Part shown: positions 45,481 through 56,572 of the stretch, piece after piece
Position numbering within the stretch: position 1 is the first letter of the stretch
Layout: every line of letters begins with the position of its first letter
Assembly: GCA_949987705.1 (NCBI GenBank)
Contig: OX465282.1
Coordinates: forward strand, 5,382,501 to 5,446,500
Reading direction: 5' to 3'
Length of the DNA stretch: 64,000 nucleotides
Source of the DNA: Thereva unica
Lineage: Eukaryota > Arthropoda > Insecta > Diptera > Therevidae
Position numbers and translations under genes: made by a program
The notes under the pieces: model-generated
Seen by the model: only the letters and a program-made list of their open reading frames with translations
Told to the model about the DNA's origin: nothing
Databases searched by the model: none

Positions 45481-46619
45481 AATTTTAGATTTTATTTTAT
45501 TTTTTTTTAACGCGGCGTATTTTACGGACCGGATCAGCACACGTCCGAACACTTTGCTATCCACGGCCAAACTCCATGACTGTATATATAAGTGAAATGA
45601 GCATTTATTAGTAGTATATATACTTTAAAAACATTCCTCATGACGCATATATATAAAAATAAAACAGTCTTCTTTGGTAGTTCCAAGTTCTCTGTGTAGT
45701 TCCAAGTAAACTTGTGAACTTTTATTTCTTCCTTAGACACTTTCTTCTTTCTCGCGCCATGATTAAAAGATGCTTATAGACCTAAAACAAAGGCAAAAGT
45801 ACAATAACAGTGCCCTAACAAATGAAACAGTCTCCTGTTTCTGTATGTAGCGGGGGACTGTTGACGGGGACTGTTGGCAGGGGACTGTTTAATTTGTGTA
45901 ATTGGTACGGTACCATAAAATTCCTTCATTATGACTTTATTTTGTTATATAGAAACAATATAAGCCATCTTATTTAAAACTATGCACAATAGAGAAAACT
46001 GGAACACTTTAAAAAAAGAAAAATAACACTTAGCAGAGGACTGTCGAATGTTGCGTACCGATACGCGCATGTGCCCCTCTAACTCTTGTAACACTAAACA
46101 AAATGAGGTATAGCTACTTTTGGGGGTAACAAAGCTAATTTCATGTCGTTCACGTTTCGTTACGCCCATTAACAAGTCTGTCTTTACTGTAGATGGCCTG
46201 ATGCGTAACTCGAAACTTTGGCAGGGGACTGTTCATGAAATTCGGGGACCAACTTTAGGTTAAATTAAACTAATCAAAAAATAGTTTACATAAATTGATA
46301 TTAGAGTCTAATAGCATATCATTTCATATTGATTAGATTGTGTTATACTCGTATAAGTTAATTGTTTTTAAAATATTAGTTCAATTAATGAACTCAATAG
46401 AAAATATTTTGGTTTGGGGACCGGCTAGGGGACTGTTTTTAGACCTAAAAAATACGTTATTGAAACCATATAGGTTTTTAAGTGAGATATTTTCTATATT
46501 GTATACTGTAGTTTAGATAGTTATAAATTGAAATTTGCAGAAATATAAATATTTCTCACCATAGTTTACGTAATATTTGCCAAGGACAGCGATTTTACCA
46601 CTTTGGTGAGAAACACCCA
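45481..46619. repeat. GGGGACTGTT-like repeated words in the mariner-like element
   Basis: Irregularly spaced copies: GGGGGACTGTTG at 45846, GGGGACTGTTGG at 45858, AGGGGACTGTTT at 45879, AGAGGACTGTC at 46035, AGGGGACTGTTC near 46221 and AGGGGACTGTTT near 46426, plus partial forms GGGGACC near 46244 and 46418. On the left side of the LINE, CATATGTCAGAGGAC occurs twice (42086-42100, 42106-42120). Such repeats could be transposase-binding sites. Confidence 0.7.
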
Positions 46620-46621
46620 TA

Positions 46622-48410
46622 TTAGATTTTTGGAGCAATGTCTACGATTTTAAAAGGTGGACTATCGGAACGGAAGAAAGATCGGTTCAGCTTTTATTGG
46701 AGATGAGATAGTACTCTAATTCTTAAAAAACAAGCCTCACTATGTTATTCTACGATAATCGTTGTAGGATTTATTATAGTTTAAGTATAGTAAAAAAATT
46801 TAAAATTTATTCTCTCGAAATATACCCAAGAATCACCCATTTACAGATTAGCTTTTTAGTCTGAAACACCCTGTATAGCATACGTAATAAAATGTTAATT
46901 AAATTAATTTTAAATTTCCTTCTACATTTAAGTCGCCAGATCGTTGCTTTTTCTGTATTTCACTTGCGCATTCAATTCAAAGTTTTATCATATATTTAAT
47001 ATTTAAATACCACTCATTAATATTTCACCAATTAAATACTATCAATTCTGTAACATCAATTATAAAAAAAATTAAAATAACTAAAAAAACAAAAACATTC
47101 CTTCACCTCATCGAGTTACGCGAAGCTAAACAGTGAAGACACATTTCAATATTAAAAATCAATACGAGATTTGAGTCTTCGCTAAAAGATTTGTGGTTTG
47201 AATTTTTGGAACCTTCGGCCATCATGAATTCCGCTAAAACTTTTCGGCCATCATGGATTCCACTAAAGTTTCCAAGGCAACCACGGATTCCTACAAGAAA
47301 AAATCTTGGTGGATGCAAATTTGGGGAGTGGCGTGGGACAGAAATGTCAGTTTTTGGTGTTTTTCGTAGGAAATTGCAAGTGGTGAAATGTGTGTTTTGT
47401 TTAAAAGAGATTTTTATATTTATTTTATAAAAAGAAGATTTTGAATACAGTTCTTAAAATTGGAAATAAATATAAAAATTATAATAAAAATTAAAAAAAA
47501 AAATGACTATAAATTAGTGATTAATCGAAAGAAACTGCAGCAATTTTAATAATATGGATAGAAAAGTATCATTATTTATGTTTTTTAGGGTTGGTAAATA
47601 TTAATTTAAGATCGCAAATTATAAATTAGAAAAGAATGGAACTAATATAATGTAATCAGGTCCTAATTCGTACAAAAATCGTTATATTATTTATACTATT
47701 TGTTAATAACAGGTGGAACTATAAAGTAACAAGGAACAATACTGGTATGCTTTAATTTAAAAATAAAATACTAATATTAGGATGTCAGAAGGGATTTTAA
47801 ATTTTTTTATAGGATGTATGACTGCCAAGGCCCAGTCCTACAGACCCAGGAACCCTAGGCACTTGACATTTGGGAAATTTAGCAAATAAAATGCACTATT
47901 ACAGGTACAGAAAATATAATATAATTTTAACAGTATAGTTATAGGTATAGTTTTCATGATTATGTGTACTGGTATTTTTGTAATGGCGCTTGAAAACGGA
48001 TTGTCGATATCCCTATTGGAAATTATTTTCTTCGCATTAAATTGATATGATTTGTATGTGAATCCGGTTAATTTTTTTTTTAAATGAAATAAAAAAAAAG
48101 TTAAATAGTTCTAAAAAGAAATGCAGCAACGACAGTGGTGTCGAATTGTAAACGCATTAAACGATATGTAACAGTAATAACGTTGATGCGTTTACATGTT
48201 ATTCTCATTGGGCTGGCGTACACGGATAAATACTCAACACTTGGTAAACCGGTTTGTTATCATACTCTCGGGATACATGGGTATTGCTTCAGCAAGAGCA
48301 AGTAAGACATAATGTTATGTGAAAAAGAACAAAAAAATCTGAAAGTTGGTGCAGGCGATTTCCATTGTGTGTGGAAAGCAAATGTCCATTAATATGGCCG
48401 CCGAGATTTG
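46622..48410. other. Gene-less AT-rich stretch
   Basis: ACACCCTGTATAG at 46868 resembles the reverse complement of TACAGGGTGT at 7310, a common small-transposon end. A 29-bp repeat with TTCGGCCATCATG at 47214 and 47243 is present. No gene is recognised. Confidence 0.45.
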
Positions 48411-48419
48411 CTTATAACT

Positions 48420-49005
48420 TTAACTTACAATCGACAATGGGAGAAGAGTAAATCATGATGCATGATAGATGGGAAATGTTGAAAGTGGTATCCAAGAGCA
48501 TTGATTTCTGAAACTGTAGTCGGGAACGCTGGCTACCCGTTGTATCGTCAGCGATCGACCGAGTCAATGGCAAATAGATAACATGGAAGGTTCATGGTCG
48601 GGATTTTAAAGTGAAAATCGTCGGGTCATACCCTATTCGCCATTATTGTCTAAGACGTTCAATGCTCACATAAATGTTAAATTTTGAAATTCCGTCAAAT
48701 CAGTCAAACACATATGCAAATACATATGTCCGGAAGGAAGTGACATGGCTGTCTTTGGTGTTGTTAATGCAAATACAATCGACGAAATAACACAATGTTA
48801 AATGGGACGTTATGGTAGCAGTAATGGAGCAATATGGCAAATTTTATATTTGCCATTCATAAAAGATATCCAACTGTGGTTCATTTGGTAGGTCATCTCG
48901 AAAGTTGCCAACGTATATATTTTACAACGGATAATGCTGCGTAAAGGGATGAATGAACACCATCCAACGCCTTGATTGGTGCAGCGAGGCGCATCGGGCT
49001 CCAGC
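48420..49005 (+). pseudogene. Helitron Rep/helicase remnant
   Basis: The translation gives CMIDGKC, a stop, KWYPRALISETVVGNAGYPL YRQRS (48459-48560), then VIPYSPLLSKTFNAHINVKF, a stop, NSVKSVKHICKYI, GSDMAVFGVVNANTIDEITQ and, after a further stop, MGRYGSSNGAIWQI. These are the conserved central blocks of insect Helitron polyproteins, between the Rep and helicase regions. Helitrons are rolling-circle DNA transposons. Stops and frame changes show it is dead, and neither the HUH nuclease motif nor the element ends are visible. Confidence 0.85.
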
Positions 49006-49014
49006 TAGTAATAA

Positions 49015-49390
49015 ATAAATATCAAAAATAATATAAACTAATATAGACTGCATTATTTCTGATTCAATGTACATTATAGAGAGTGAATTTTGCCTGTTCG
49101 CTTCTATTGTAGATCTTAACTAACTCTTTACCCTCTTTAGCGCTGAAAATGACCGTTCAGCTCGCAGGTACACACCCTCGTTTTCCAAAGTCTCATCGAA
49201 ATCCCCCGGATAGAAAGCTGTAAGGTTTCTGGCTCCTTCACGGATGTCTTTAGATTTCGTAAAAAAGTCAAACTTTTTCTTAGGTCCCCATAAGCAGATC
49301 CGCGTCTCCGGATCGTAACTCTGAATCTATCCCTGCCAGAAAGTTCGGTCTCGCCACGCGCGACTATCCCCACCACTACTTAGCGACGGG
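49015..49390 (-). pseudogene. hAT transposase C-terminus remnant
   Basis: In one minus-strand frame the sequence reads AERSFSALKRVKS, a stop, LRSTIEANRQNSLSIMYIES, EIMQSI. This matches the hAT C-terminal dimerisation block (xAERSFSxLKxIKxxLRSTM, RLxxLxLLxIE). Upstream, FYPGDFDETLENEGVYLR fits the same family. An overlapping 79-codon frame (49376-49137) encodes the neighbouring frame. Only the C-terminal end is left, and no terminal repeats are identified. Confidence 0.75.
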
Positions 49391-49689
49391 AACGGGACGG
49401 GACATTTTGCGCTAATGACTTCCTATACTCATCGATTTATAAGACGTCACGTCAAAAAGCAGCTTTTTTGTGTCCAATATATCACTGCAGCTTTTTGTTG
49501 CTTTGGAAAATTTGACTGTTTGAAAATTGCTTCTATCATAGCGGCTACCTATAGTAGAAATCTTGAACAGACCCCTAGTCCGGTACAGGGTTGGGTGCTG
49601 CCAGTTTATTGGATTTTTTGTGTTATTATTTCTATAATCCTTTTTCCGCCTGCCGTTAGAGGTGGTCGGGGTAGCCCCTAGGCTTACTG

Positions 49690-50165
49690 GCCTTATAAGC
49701 TCTCCCCATTTAAAGATCTCAACTAACAGGGCTGTTCAGCTCCAACTTTACGGCAGTTCTTTTGTATGGTTGCGAAACATGGAAAGTCTCCCAATTGATC
49801 ACAAGGCGTCTACAAGTTTTCATCACAGATGCCTACGTCGTATGCTAAAAATCCTCTAGCTAGATGAAATTTCCTATGACGAATTATGACGCCGTGATGG
49901 CCAAGAACGCATAGGCGACCAAATTAGGCGAAGGAAGTGGAATTGGATTGGCCACACCTTGCGATGCGAAAATGAAAATCTAGCCAAAAATACCCTTGGC
50001 TGGAATATGCAAGTATCCTTTCAAGAGCCCTACTAGCAGAGGCCTTAACAACTGTGAGATCCTAGTCAGATCTGAGAGCTGTTGCGCAAAATATGTAGAG
50101 TTCGCTAGAGGGCAATAGTTTCTGCCCTATGACCCATGAGGGATTAAAGGAGCATAAAAAAGTAA
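49690..50165 (+). pseudogene. RTE-like LINE 3' fragment
   Basis: TVLLYGCETWK-type words (the Y-G-C-E-T-W block that follows the RT) appear near 49750-49785 in one frame, then RRDGQERIGDQIRRRKWNWI GHTL near 49890-49960. The C-terminus and 3' end match the insertion at 25423-25706: the GCGCTAG-type region, CCCATGAGGGATTAAAGGAG and a CATAAAAAAGTAAGTAAAT tail. It is broken by frameshifts and stops. Confidence 0.75.
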
Positions 50166-52267
50166 GTAAATAAACGAACTAAATGACAAGTGACCCTCAA
50201 ATTCTGAGGAAATCCCAATTTGTCACAAAAATCTAAACTGGGTACTTCTTTAAACTAACTTTAATTTTTTATCTTTCTTTTTTCAAAGTACTTTTTCAGC
50301 AGGCACTTTTCGCTTAATTATCTGGTTCAACTTTGAGAATCCGTCCACGATTGTTGTGTGTTCCTAAGCCTTTCATGAGTCTTTCATGATAGACCGAATT
50401 AACCTCTGTGATACACAGCCGAAAAAATCTACCAAATTCGTATACGTCTCGTAACCGGTGATAAAAAATCAGAGGCGTCTAAGATCGTGATCAAGGAATG
50501 ATGAGCCATCACAAGCGCTGGAAAACCCAGGATTCACCTCGGAAAAGGTGATCATGTTTGTGATACTGGAAGGGAATCGTCCACTGAAAAATACTTCCAG
50601 CTGGTCAGACGTTTGTTTCTTAAGTCACTTGAAGCTATCAAAAACTGACAAGAAATCGATCTACCACATCTTAACTGATAGTTTATAGTCAATAGACTTT
50701 TTATCAAGTGAAAATAAATTTGCTTAATTTGTTTCAGCTTGGTAGATCACCTTCCAAAGTATGATTAGAAGTTAACTTGCCAAAATCCGATATGGTTAAT
50801 TCTACTGTGATCAGCTAGAGATAATATACCACGCAATTGAACGAAAACTGTCCGAATTGAATAGTAGGAAAGATATTGTTTTCTATCACGACGCCCGCCC
50901 CCTTGTTTCTCTGATATGACCTATCAAAAATTAGGGGAGTATTGTTGTTCTTACTATCTCTGCAGAGCGCCATCAATCGATTTTAGCTGGCTTCAACAGA
51001 AATCGATAAAAATTACATGATTCGGGTTTTCAGCCAGAACCCACAAACGTTATTGACCGATGATTATCTCTACCCAAAAAGACCGAATAGTTTTGTTAAT
51101 GAAATACAAATTCATTTCCAAATACACTCAGTAGATGTCAATGCCTACTCAAAATACATTTTACTTAATCTAAGGAAGACCACGCTCATATAAACTCGTA
51201 TATCTTAATCTATCATTAAAAACACACTTAGCTTTTCCAATTTCTTAGAACATTTCCCAGAATATATTGATCTAGAAACTCCCATCATTCCGACCGGAAA
51301 CACGTTATATATCAATCAAGCTTGTCAAGCAGTCACAACTTCATTCCATTAATTAGCGCCTCTTTCTTAGACCAAAAAAAAACAAAAAAATAGTAGGTAT
51401 TCTCTGATAATTCTAACGACGAAAAAAAAGAACGACCAAAAACTAGCATTAAAATGCAATCAAGTCTGCAATCTCACCTCTCAACACTTGTTGTAACTAG
51501 ACTAGCAGTAGGAAAAAACGAGCAACAAAAAACTATCATTGACTTAGAAAAATATTTTGCAGTAAAGAAAAAGTCTTCGAAACCGGCAGCACGACGACGA
51601 GTACCTTTCCAGCAGCAACTTTCTTCGCTCGGTACAAGATGCAAATGAGAGGAGACCTGCAAGATTAACAGTCCACTTCTAATGGCCATGGTATACCCTG
51701 ATATCAGGTACTCTCGGCGCAGCAACAGCATTCAAGAGCTGTTACTATAGATAAAACCCAGAGATGACACACTTTTCAGGCCATAGGTAAGTCGTAGTTG
51801 CCCAGGTATCAAAGAGTCTTCTATAAAATGCCTGAAGGCGAAGGCAGTCTTTAATGGGCATGAATCTTAAGATTCTACGATAAACGTGTTTCAAAGCACG
51901 TCAAGTTTTTTTCTACTTCTTCTACAATTTTTTCTCAGCTCTATGTGTTGTTACCTGCCTTAAGGCTAGCCATAGTTTGTTTTTTTCATCGTCTATTTGC
52001 TGCTTGTGCTTGTTGGCTGGGGTTCAGCTGAAATTTAAATTCGCGTCGTTCTGACGCACAAAGCCCGCCATTAATTTTCCCAGTCTCGCGCTTCTTTTTT
52101 TACCGCGCGCCAATCTACGAAAACCATGACCAGCATCAACTAAGCTTGAGTTGAGTTACCCGGCGGCATCGGCGCTATATACGCACCGGAACTCTTCCAC
52201 CTGAGCTCATCAAAAAAGCCCGCCCGTTTGTGCCCGGTTCGTCGTCGCGCGCGCGCGGAAAAATTTC
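50166..52267. other. Gene-less stretch before the assembly gap
   Basis: No gene is recognised. GATC sites are frequent at 50460-50860. A 64-codon plus frame and an 85-codon minus frame overlap at 51454-51731. Sequence just before the gap (52070-52267) becomes GC-richer, with a CGCGCGCGCG run at 52247-52257 next to the gap. Confidence 0.45.
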
Positions 52268-52467
52268 NNNNNNNNNNNNNNNNNNNNNNNNNNNNNNNNN
52301 NNNNNNNNNNNNNNNNNNNNNNNNNNNNNNNNNNNNNNNNNNNNNNNNNNNNNNNNNNNNNNNNNNNNNNNNNNNNNNNNNNNNNNNNNNNNNNNNNNNN
52401 NNNNNNNNNNNNNNNNNNNNNNNNNNNNNNNNNNNNNNNNNNNNNNNNNNNNNNNNNNNNNNNNNNN
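52268..52467. other. Assembly gap (200 N)
   Basis: Exactly 200 undetermined bases, probably a fixed-size placeholder. True gap length is unknown. Any open frame drawn across it is meaningless. Confidence 0.98.
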
Positions 52468-53344
52468 GGCGCTTCCTAGACAAGAATGTTTGAATAAGCT
52501 TTTCTGTTTACTTATAAGTACTTTTAGCTGAGACTTGTTTACTCGATCAAGGTCGCATCAAATAAGATACCCTTATCAATGATATGTCGGGTTAATAGCA
52601 GAAAACATGAAGAAGAGGATCACATTTCTCTGGAAGCAAAGTCAAGAGGCTGGGTTAGAGTTAAGTGAGTTACGAATCACCATAAGTCACATAAAGAAAT
52701 CGCTTGGAGTTCACTAGACTAAATGTGAACATCAAGAGTTCGATATATTAAATCAGGGTCCAATAGTTAAAAGCCTATATCACTCGGTTTCGAACTGATG
52801 ATTACAGTTTCATAATGCTGTCTTTTCAGGACATCCTGCTGGACTCTAATAGACTAGAATAGCAGTCAGAGAAGATAAATATATCTAGTTATCGTAGCCC
52901 AGGAGCACAACATACACCTGCACCTACTTGGTGCATACCTAGGGCTGCCATACGTACGGGTTTTCCCGGATTTGTCCTAGTTTGGAAGGCGTCCGGGGGC
53001 CATCCGGGCGGGGTTTTGAAAAGTGTCCGGGTAAAACCCCTGGTACTTTTTATGTCAGGGGTGACCCGATCAATTGTATGATACTCAATAAATTAAAATA
53101 AATCTTAGTTCAAAATGAACTTCAGCGAAAATGCCCTCTCTTTATTTGAAGGTTCCAGTGACAATTATCAAACGTACGCCGATGCGAAACGAACAAAGGA
53201 CTTAATACAGTCGTTCAAGAAAACCAAGATTTTAGTTATCAAACCACTCACTATCCATCCGGTTTCTTTTCAGATCAAAATAACCAATGGCATAGGAGAT
53301 ATTAAGGCTTAAGTAGTAATTAAACACTAAAATAAAAGGTGGTA

Positions 53345-53580
53345 TTTTTTTATCTGGGAGTACTACGCTCAGAAGCCAAACTTTGTACCACCAGTTCGTC
53401 ATGTCGATTGTCACGTCATGGTCAAATGTCTAGCAGTAAGCTTAGTACGGGGATGGGGAATAGGTTTAGGGTTAGGAAGGTACGGGGGTATTGAAGAAGG
53501 TGGTAATGAACCCTGCGTTTGAACTCTTGGATGATGAAGGAGCTCGGAAATACTGACTGCGAGAGATCGTTCCACGGTTG
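53345..53580 (-). pseudogene. 5'-truncated copy of the CACATAAAA-tailed LINE
   Basis: CATGTCGATTGTCACGTCAT, CTAGCAGTAAGCTTAGTAC and GAACCCTGCGTTTGAACTCT match 42190-42320 of the intact LINE over about 230 bp. The homology covers only the last coding codons and the 3' UTR. It stops near the word GAGATCGTTCCACGG. Confidence 0.85.
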
Positions 53581-54379
53581 AAACTCTTACTCGATAGGTC
53601 AGTTCCAGTCCCTAAACAACAACAAAAAAAGTGGTCCGTCAAGACATTTGCGCCAGATCTGACCGGCTGATTTGATTTTTTACTCCGTAAGTACTTAATT
53701 TTAAGGGTAATTCCAAGCCTTTACTCGATAGGTCACGTTGTGGTCCCAAAAAATTTCCGGAAAACGGACATATTTAATTTGAGCACTACTTCCGCCCAGG
53801 CAAACCACGATTTTTATTATGGTCGCTGTGAGTACTAACATTTCAAAAACATTTCATAGTCGTAATCGATAGGCACTCTTTTTCAGCTCTTGGTATAGTA
53901 GTACATTTTTAGACTTACAGCATCGCCATTCTGGGTTTAAATTCTTTACGTTGCTGATTAACTTTGTGTAAAAGTGTTTCGTGTTATTTGAGTTTGCTCA
54001 TTCTTCTATCTACCTCATTTCTTCTTCCCAATATTGGCTTTTGTTGCTTTGTGTATGCTCTTCTTAGTTCGTTTCTTTTCTTTATCAATCCATTGTTCTG
54101 TGTCTACTTAGCAAGAGTTGGTATGCTCTGCTTTTATCCGCTGGGTCACATTGTTACATTTATTTATTTTTAAGCCTGCACTACTCTACTCGCGACGTTG
54201 GTCGAAGTCAAGAATGTAGAGAGGCACTTCGATTCACTTTGTGTTTCTTTACTTTGCCTTGGGCGACTTTGTATCTTCGGCGGTTTTTGCGACTGAGTCA
54301 AAGGACTCGACGTATGCGGTGTGCCGGGTGACTGGGCCCCTCGCGAGATTACATGAGTGTGTAGCCACGTATTTCGCCC

Positions 54380-54553
54380 CACGGTATACAGAAACAAAGT
54401 AGTGTAAAAGAGACTGACATCCTCGAATACTGTAAAAGAGGGTCCCCTAGTGACGAAACAATAACAACGATTTTATATAGAAAGGGGTCACCAAGGGACC
54501 TCAGCACTAAAATTACATTTCTTTTTTACATTGCCTTGTTTCTGTATACCGTG
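54380..54553. mobile_element. 174-bp MITE, CACGGTATAC ends, second copy
   Basis: The ends read CACGGTATACAGAAACAAAG and (reverse complement) CACGGTATACAGAAACAAGG. Internal words CCTAGTGACG and CTCAGCACTAAA match the 203-bp copy at 2669-2871. No matching flanking duplication is visible here. Confidence 0.82.
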
Positions 54554-54713
54554 CTTGGATTAACTTCGAGAAGTACTTCGCCGAAGCAAGCTAGCGAGTA
54601 GTTGAGTGCAGGCTTTACGTCCAGTAGGTTCTCATATTCACCCCTACTTTGCTCTCCTTTTAATTCTGTCACATTTATTTTCCGTCTCTGTTTCCTCATC
54701 TTGCTTTTATTTA

Positions 54714-55112
54714 CCCCGTTTATGGTTAGGCTCAAGCCAGATTCAACCCAGTCATAAACGGAGGTCAAGTTGAAACTGGGTCCACTCAACCCAACTCAAT
54801 TCTCCTACCTCGGTCGAGTAGATTTTTCGCCTCATATACGCTGGTTGAGTTGTAATTGGGTTGAAGTGATATTTTGTTTTGGTAGCTTACCATGCGTGAA
54901 GTTCGCCTTTGGCGTTATTTTTGTCTTCGGTGTTTTTGCTTGCACAGGAATAAAAAAATATTTCTTTTTAGAATTTCCCACAAAGGTTTGAGGTTATATT
55001 TTAATTTCGGGTCAACTCTATTTCAACCCAAAGCGAAATCAACTCGAAATCATTTTCGGTCGAAATTACAGCTCAACCTCGACTCAACTTTTCAACCTAG
55101 TCATAAACGGGG
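54714..55112. mobile_element. 399-bp MITE with TA target duplication
   Basis: The left end is CCCCGTTTATGGTTAGGCTC and the reverse complement of the right end is CCCCGTTTATGACTAGGTTG. TA flanks both (54712-54713, 55113-55114). CATAAACGG also occurs internally near 54752. CAACTCAACC-type words recur through the body. It is probably a Tc1/mariner-type non-autonomous element. It has no coding function; the 73- and 94-codon frames across it are shadows. Confidence 0.75.
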
Positions 55113-55415
55113 TAATTCTAGATATCTTTGCCCTAAGTTTCCCGAGTTTCTGCCCAGTTCGAGGTTGTGCTTCTAGGTTTCATAGCAACAACTTAATTCC
55201 AGAAAGGGTTGCTAGCCCTTCACTGGTAGCCGAATATATAGTTGGTTATCGTTTCGATACGACGGTTGGATTTTAATTCGGCAAAAAAACGTATTCGTTA
55301 AATTAAAAAAAAAAATTATGTCCGGAGAAAAACTCAATTTTACCCAAATGTCCGGGGTTTTTATAGTTTTTGTCAGGCCTCGGCAATTTAGGCGATGGCA
55401 GCTCTACGCATACCT

Positions 55416-55706
55416 TACCTTGGCAGACTCCTTCTTCTTCTTTGGCAAGGCATTGGATGTAAAAGAAACGAGGCCATTAACTGACTACTGTACTAGACCC
55501 CTATACCTTGTAGTTATATGTCATGTTGATGAAAAGGTTTAATAGGCCGCCTAGTTGCTTGTCGCCATTGTTATTCAAGCTATCACTGGGTAGTCACAGC
55601 AGCCTTACTCTAGTCGAAGCAAAGCCAGCAGGTCCTGACATCAAGCCAACAAGTATTCTGGCATCACGGCAACGAGTGCTCTGACATCCTTTCTACTGCA
55701 CCCTAA
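55416..55706. other. Gene-less spacer
   Basis: I see nothing but a CTTCTTCTTCTT run at 55430-55442 between the hAT-like element and transposon B. Confidence 0.5.
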
Positions 55707-56572
55707 GGGGTCGTCCATAAATTACGTGAGGTGATTTTTGCGATTTTTAGATCAACCCTCCCCCTTGATGAGATTTCGTGAGATTTGGCTCAACCCCCTC
55801 CCCCTCCCCCTTAATCTCACGTCAGATTTACAAAAATCTATTATTTAAATAAAAATACGTATTTACGGCGCTAGCTTTAATTGTAGAGGCTGCCACCCCA
55901 GAACTTCTATTCAGTTTCAAACCGCTAATTTACTGCACGAATTCCCGCCGTATCCAGTCGGATCTGAAAGCAAGGCGCGAAAAACTCGCATTCGCGCTTG
56001 TTCGCGGGTGTTCACGGCGTGAGTCTGGAGCCGCATAAGGCACAAAAATATTACCCCAAAGGCGGTGAGGACGGCCGCCGCGGGAGAATTTCCTATACAT
56101 TTTATTTTTCCGCGCCTGTCCATTATGTCAGTAAATATGGTGGTCCGTGTAAGGTTTTTCCAGTCACCAATCTGTTTGTCCCTTTAAAGTTTTCGTTGAG
56201 GCCATGCACTTGTAACCTGCTATGATAAACGTTGTCTTCGCCTGTGTATCTGTAGGGAATTATGACGTTACCTGCACGCCACGGCCTGTCAGGCGGATAC
56301 TTGAAGTCCTCATCCCCCAGTCAGACTGAGTATTGTATTGCTTTCATCGGGCCGTGCCTGCGGACCTTTCATGGCGGCGGCCTGTAAGTGGATGCGGGTC
56401 GTAAGTGGAGAAACATATTTTACTTAATTTAACTCAGTTTTCCAGCAATTTCACATTGTTTCTTGAGAAAAAAAAAATACGTGATATTTGCCGCGACCCC
56501 TCCTCTCCCCCGCGTGAGATTTGGTGAGATTCGGCTCGACCCCTCACCCTCACGTAATTAATGGACGACCCC
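55707..56572. mobile_element. DNA transposon B, GGGGTCGTCCAT ends
   Basis: The ends read GGGGTCGTCCATAAATTACG and (reverse complement) GGGGTCGTCCATTAATTACG, and homology continues inward as CTCACG and CCCTCCCC words. The body matches transposon A in inverted orientation: for example the complement of ACTCACGCCGTGAACACCCG near 56010, and GGCCGTGGCGTGCAGGTAAC in reverse complement near 56275. The flanks are TAA and TTA, not a clear duplication. A 68-codon minus frame at 55917-56123 shares the AVNTRE and PxGYGxNSC peptide with element A. Confidence 0.8.

Larger units (their letters stand above)
41908..46619. mobile_element. Mariner-like element enlarged by a nested LINE
   Basis: The left end reads TGGGTGTTTCTCTGTAAACT and the reverse complement of the right end reads TGGGTGTTTCTCACCAAAGT. 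TA lies directly outside each (41906-41907, 46620-46621). Without the LINE at 42121 to about 45480 it would be roughly 1.35 kb. The non-LINE part carries seven or eight copies of a GGGGACTGTT-like word. No transposase frame is recognised; a 76-codon minus frame at 45945-46175 is unidentified. The TA duplication points to the Tc1/mariner superfamily. Confidence 0.75.
52941..55407. mobile_element. hAT-like element carrying nested insertions
   Basis: The left end is AGGGCTGCCATACG and the reverse complement of the right end is GTAGAGCTGCCATCG. GCATACCT occurs directly before the left end (52933-52940) and directly after 55407 (55408-55415), an 8-bp duplication as for hAT. The right end seems two bases longer than the left. 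GTCCGGG-type words are abundant just inside both ends. It contains a LINE fragment (53345-53580), a 174-bp MITE (54380-54553) and a TA-type MITE (54714-55112). No transposase is recognised; the 65-codon frame at 53115-53312 is unidentified. Confidence 0.65.

Noticed and set aside
45843..46440. A CRISPR-like array formed by GGGGACTGTT words
   Set aside because: Spacing is irregular, the word is only about 10 bases and the context is a eukaryotic transposon.
52175..52493. Open frames spanning the N block
   Set aside because: They exist only because undetermined bases contain no stops.
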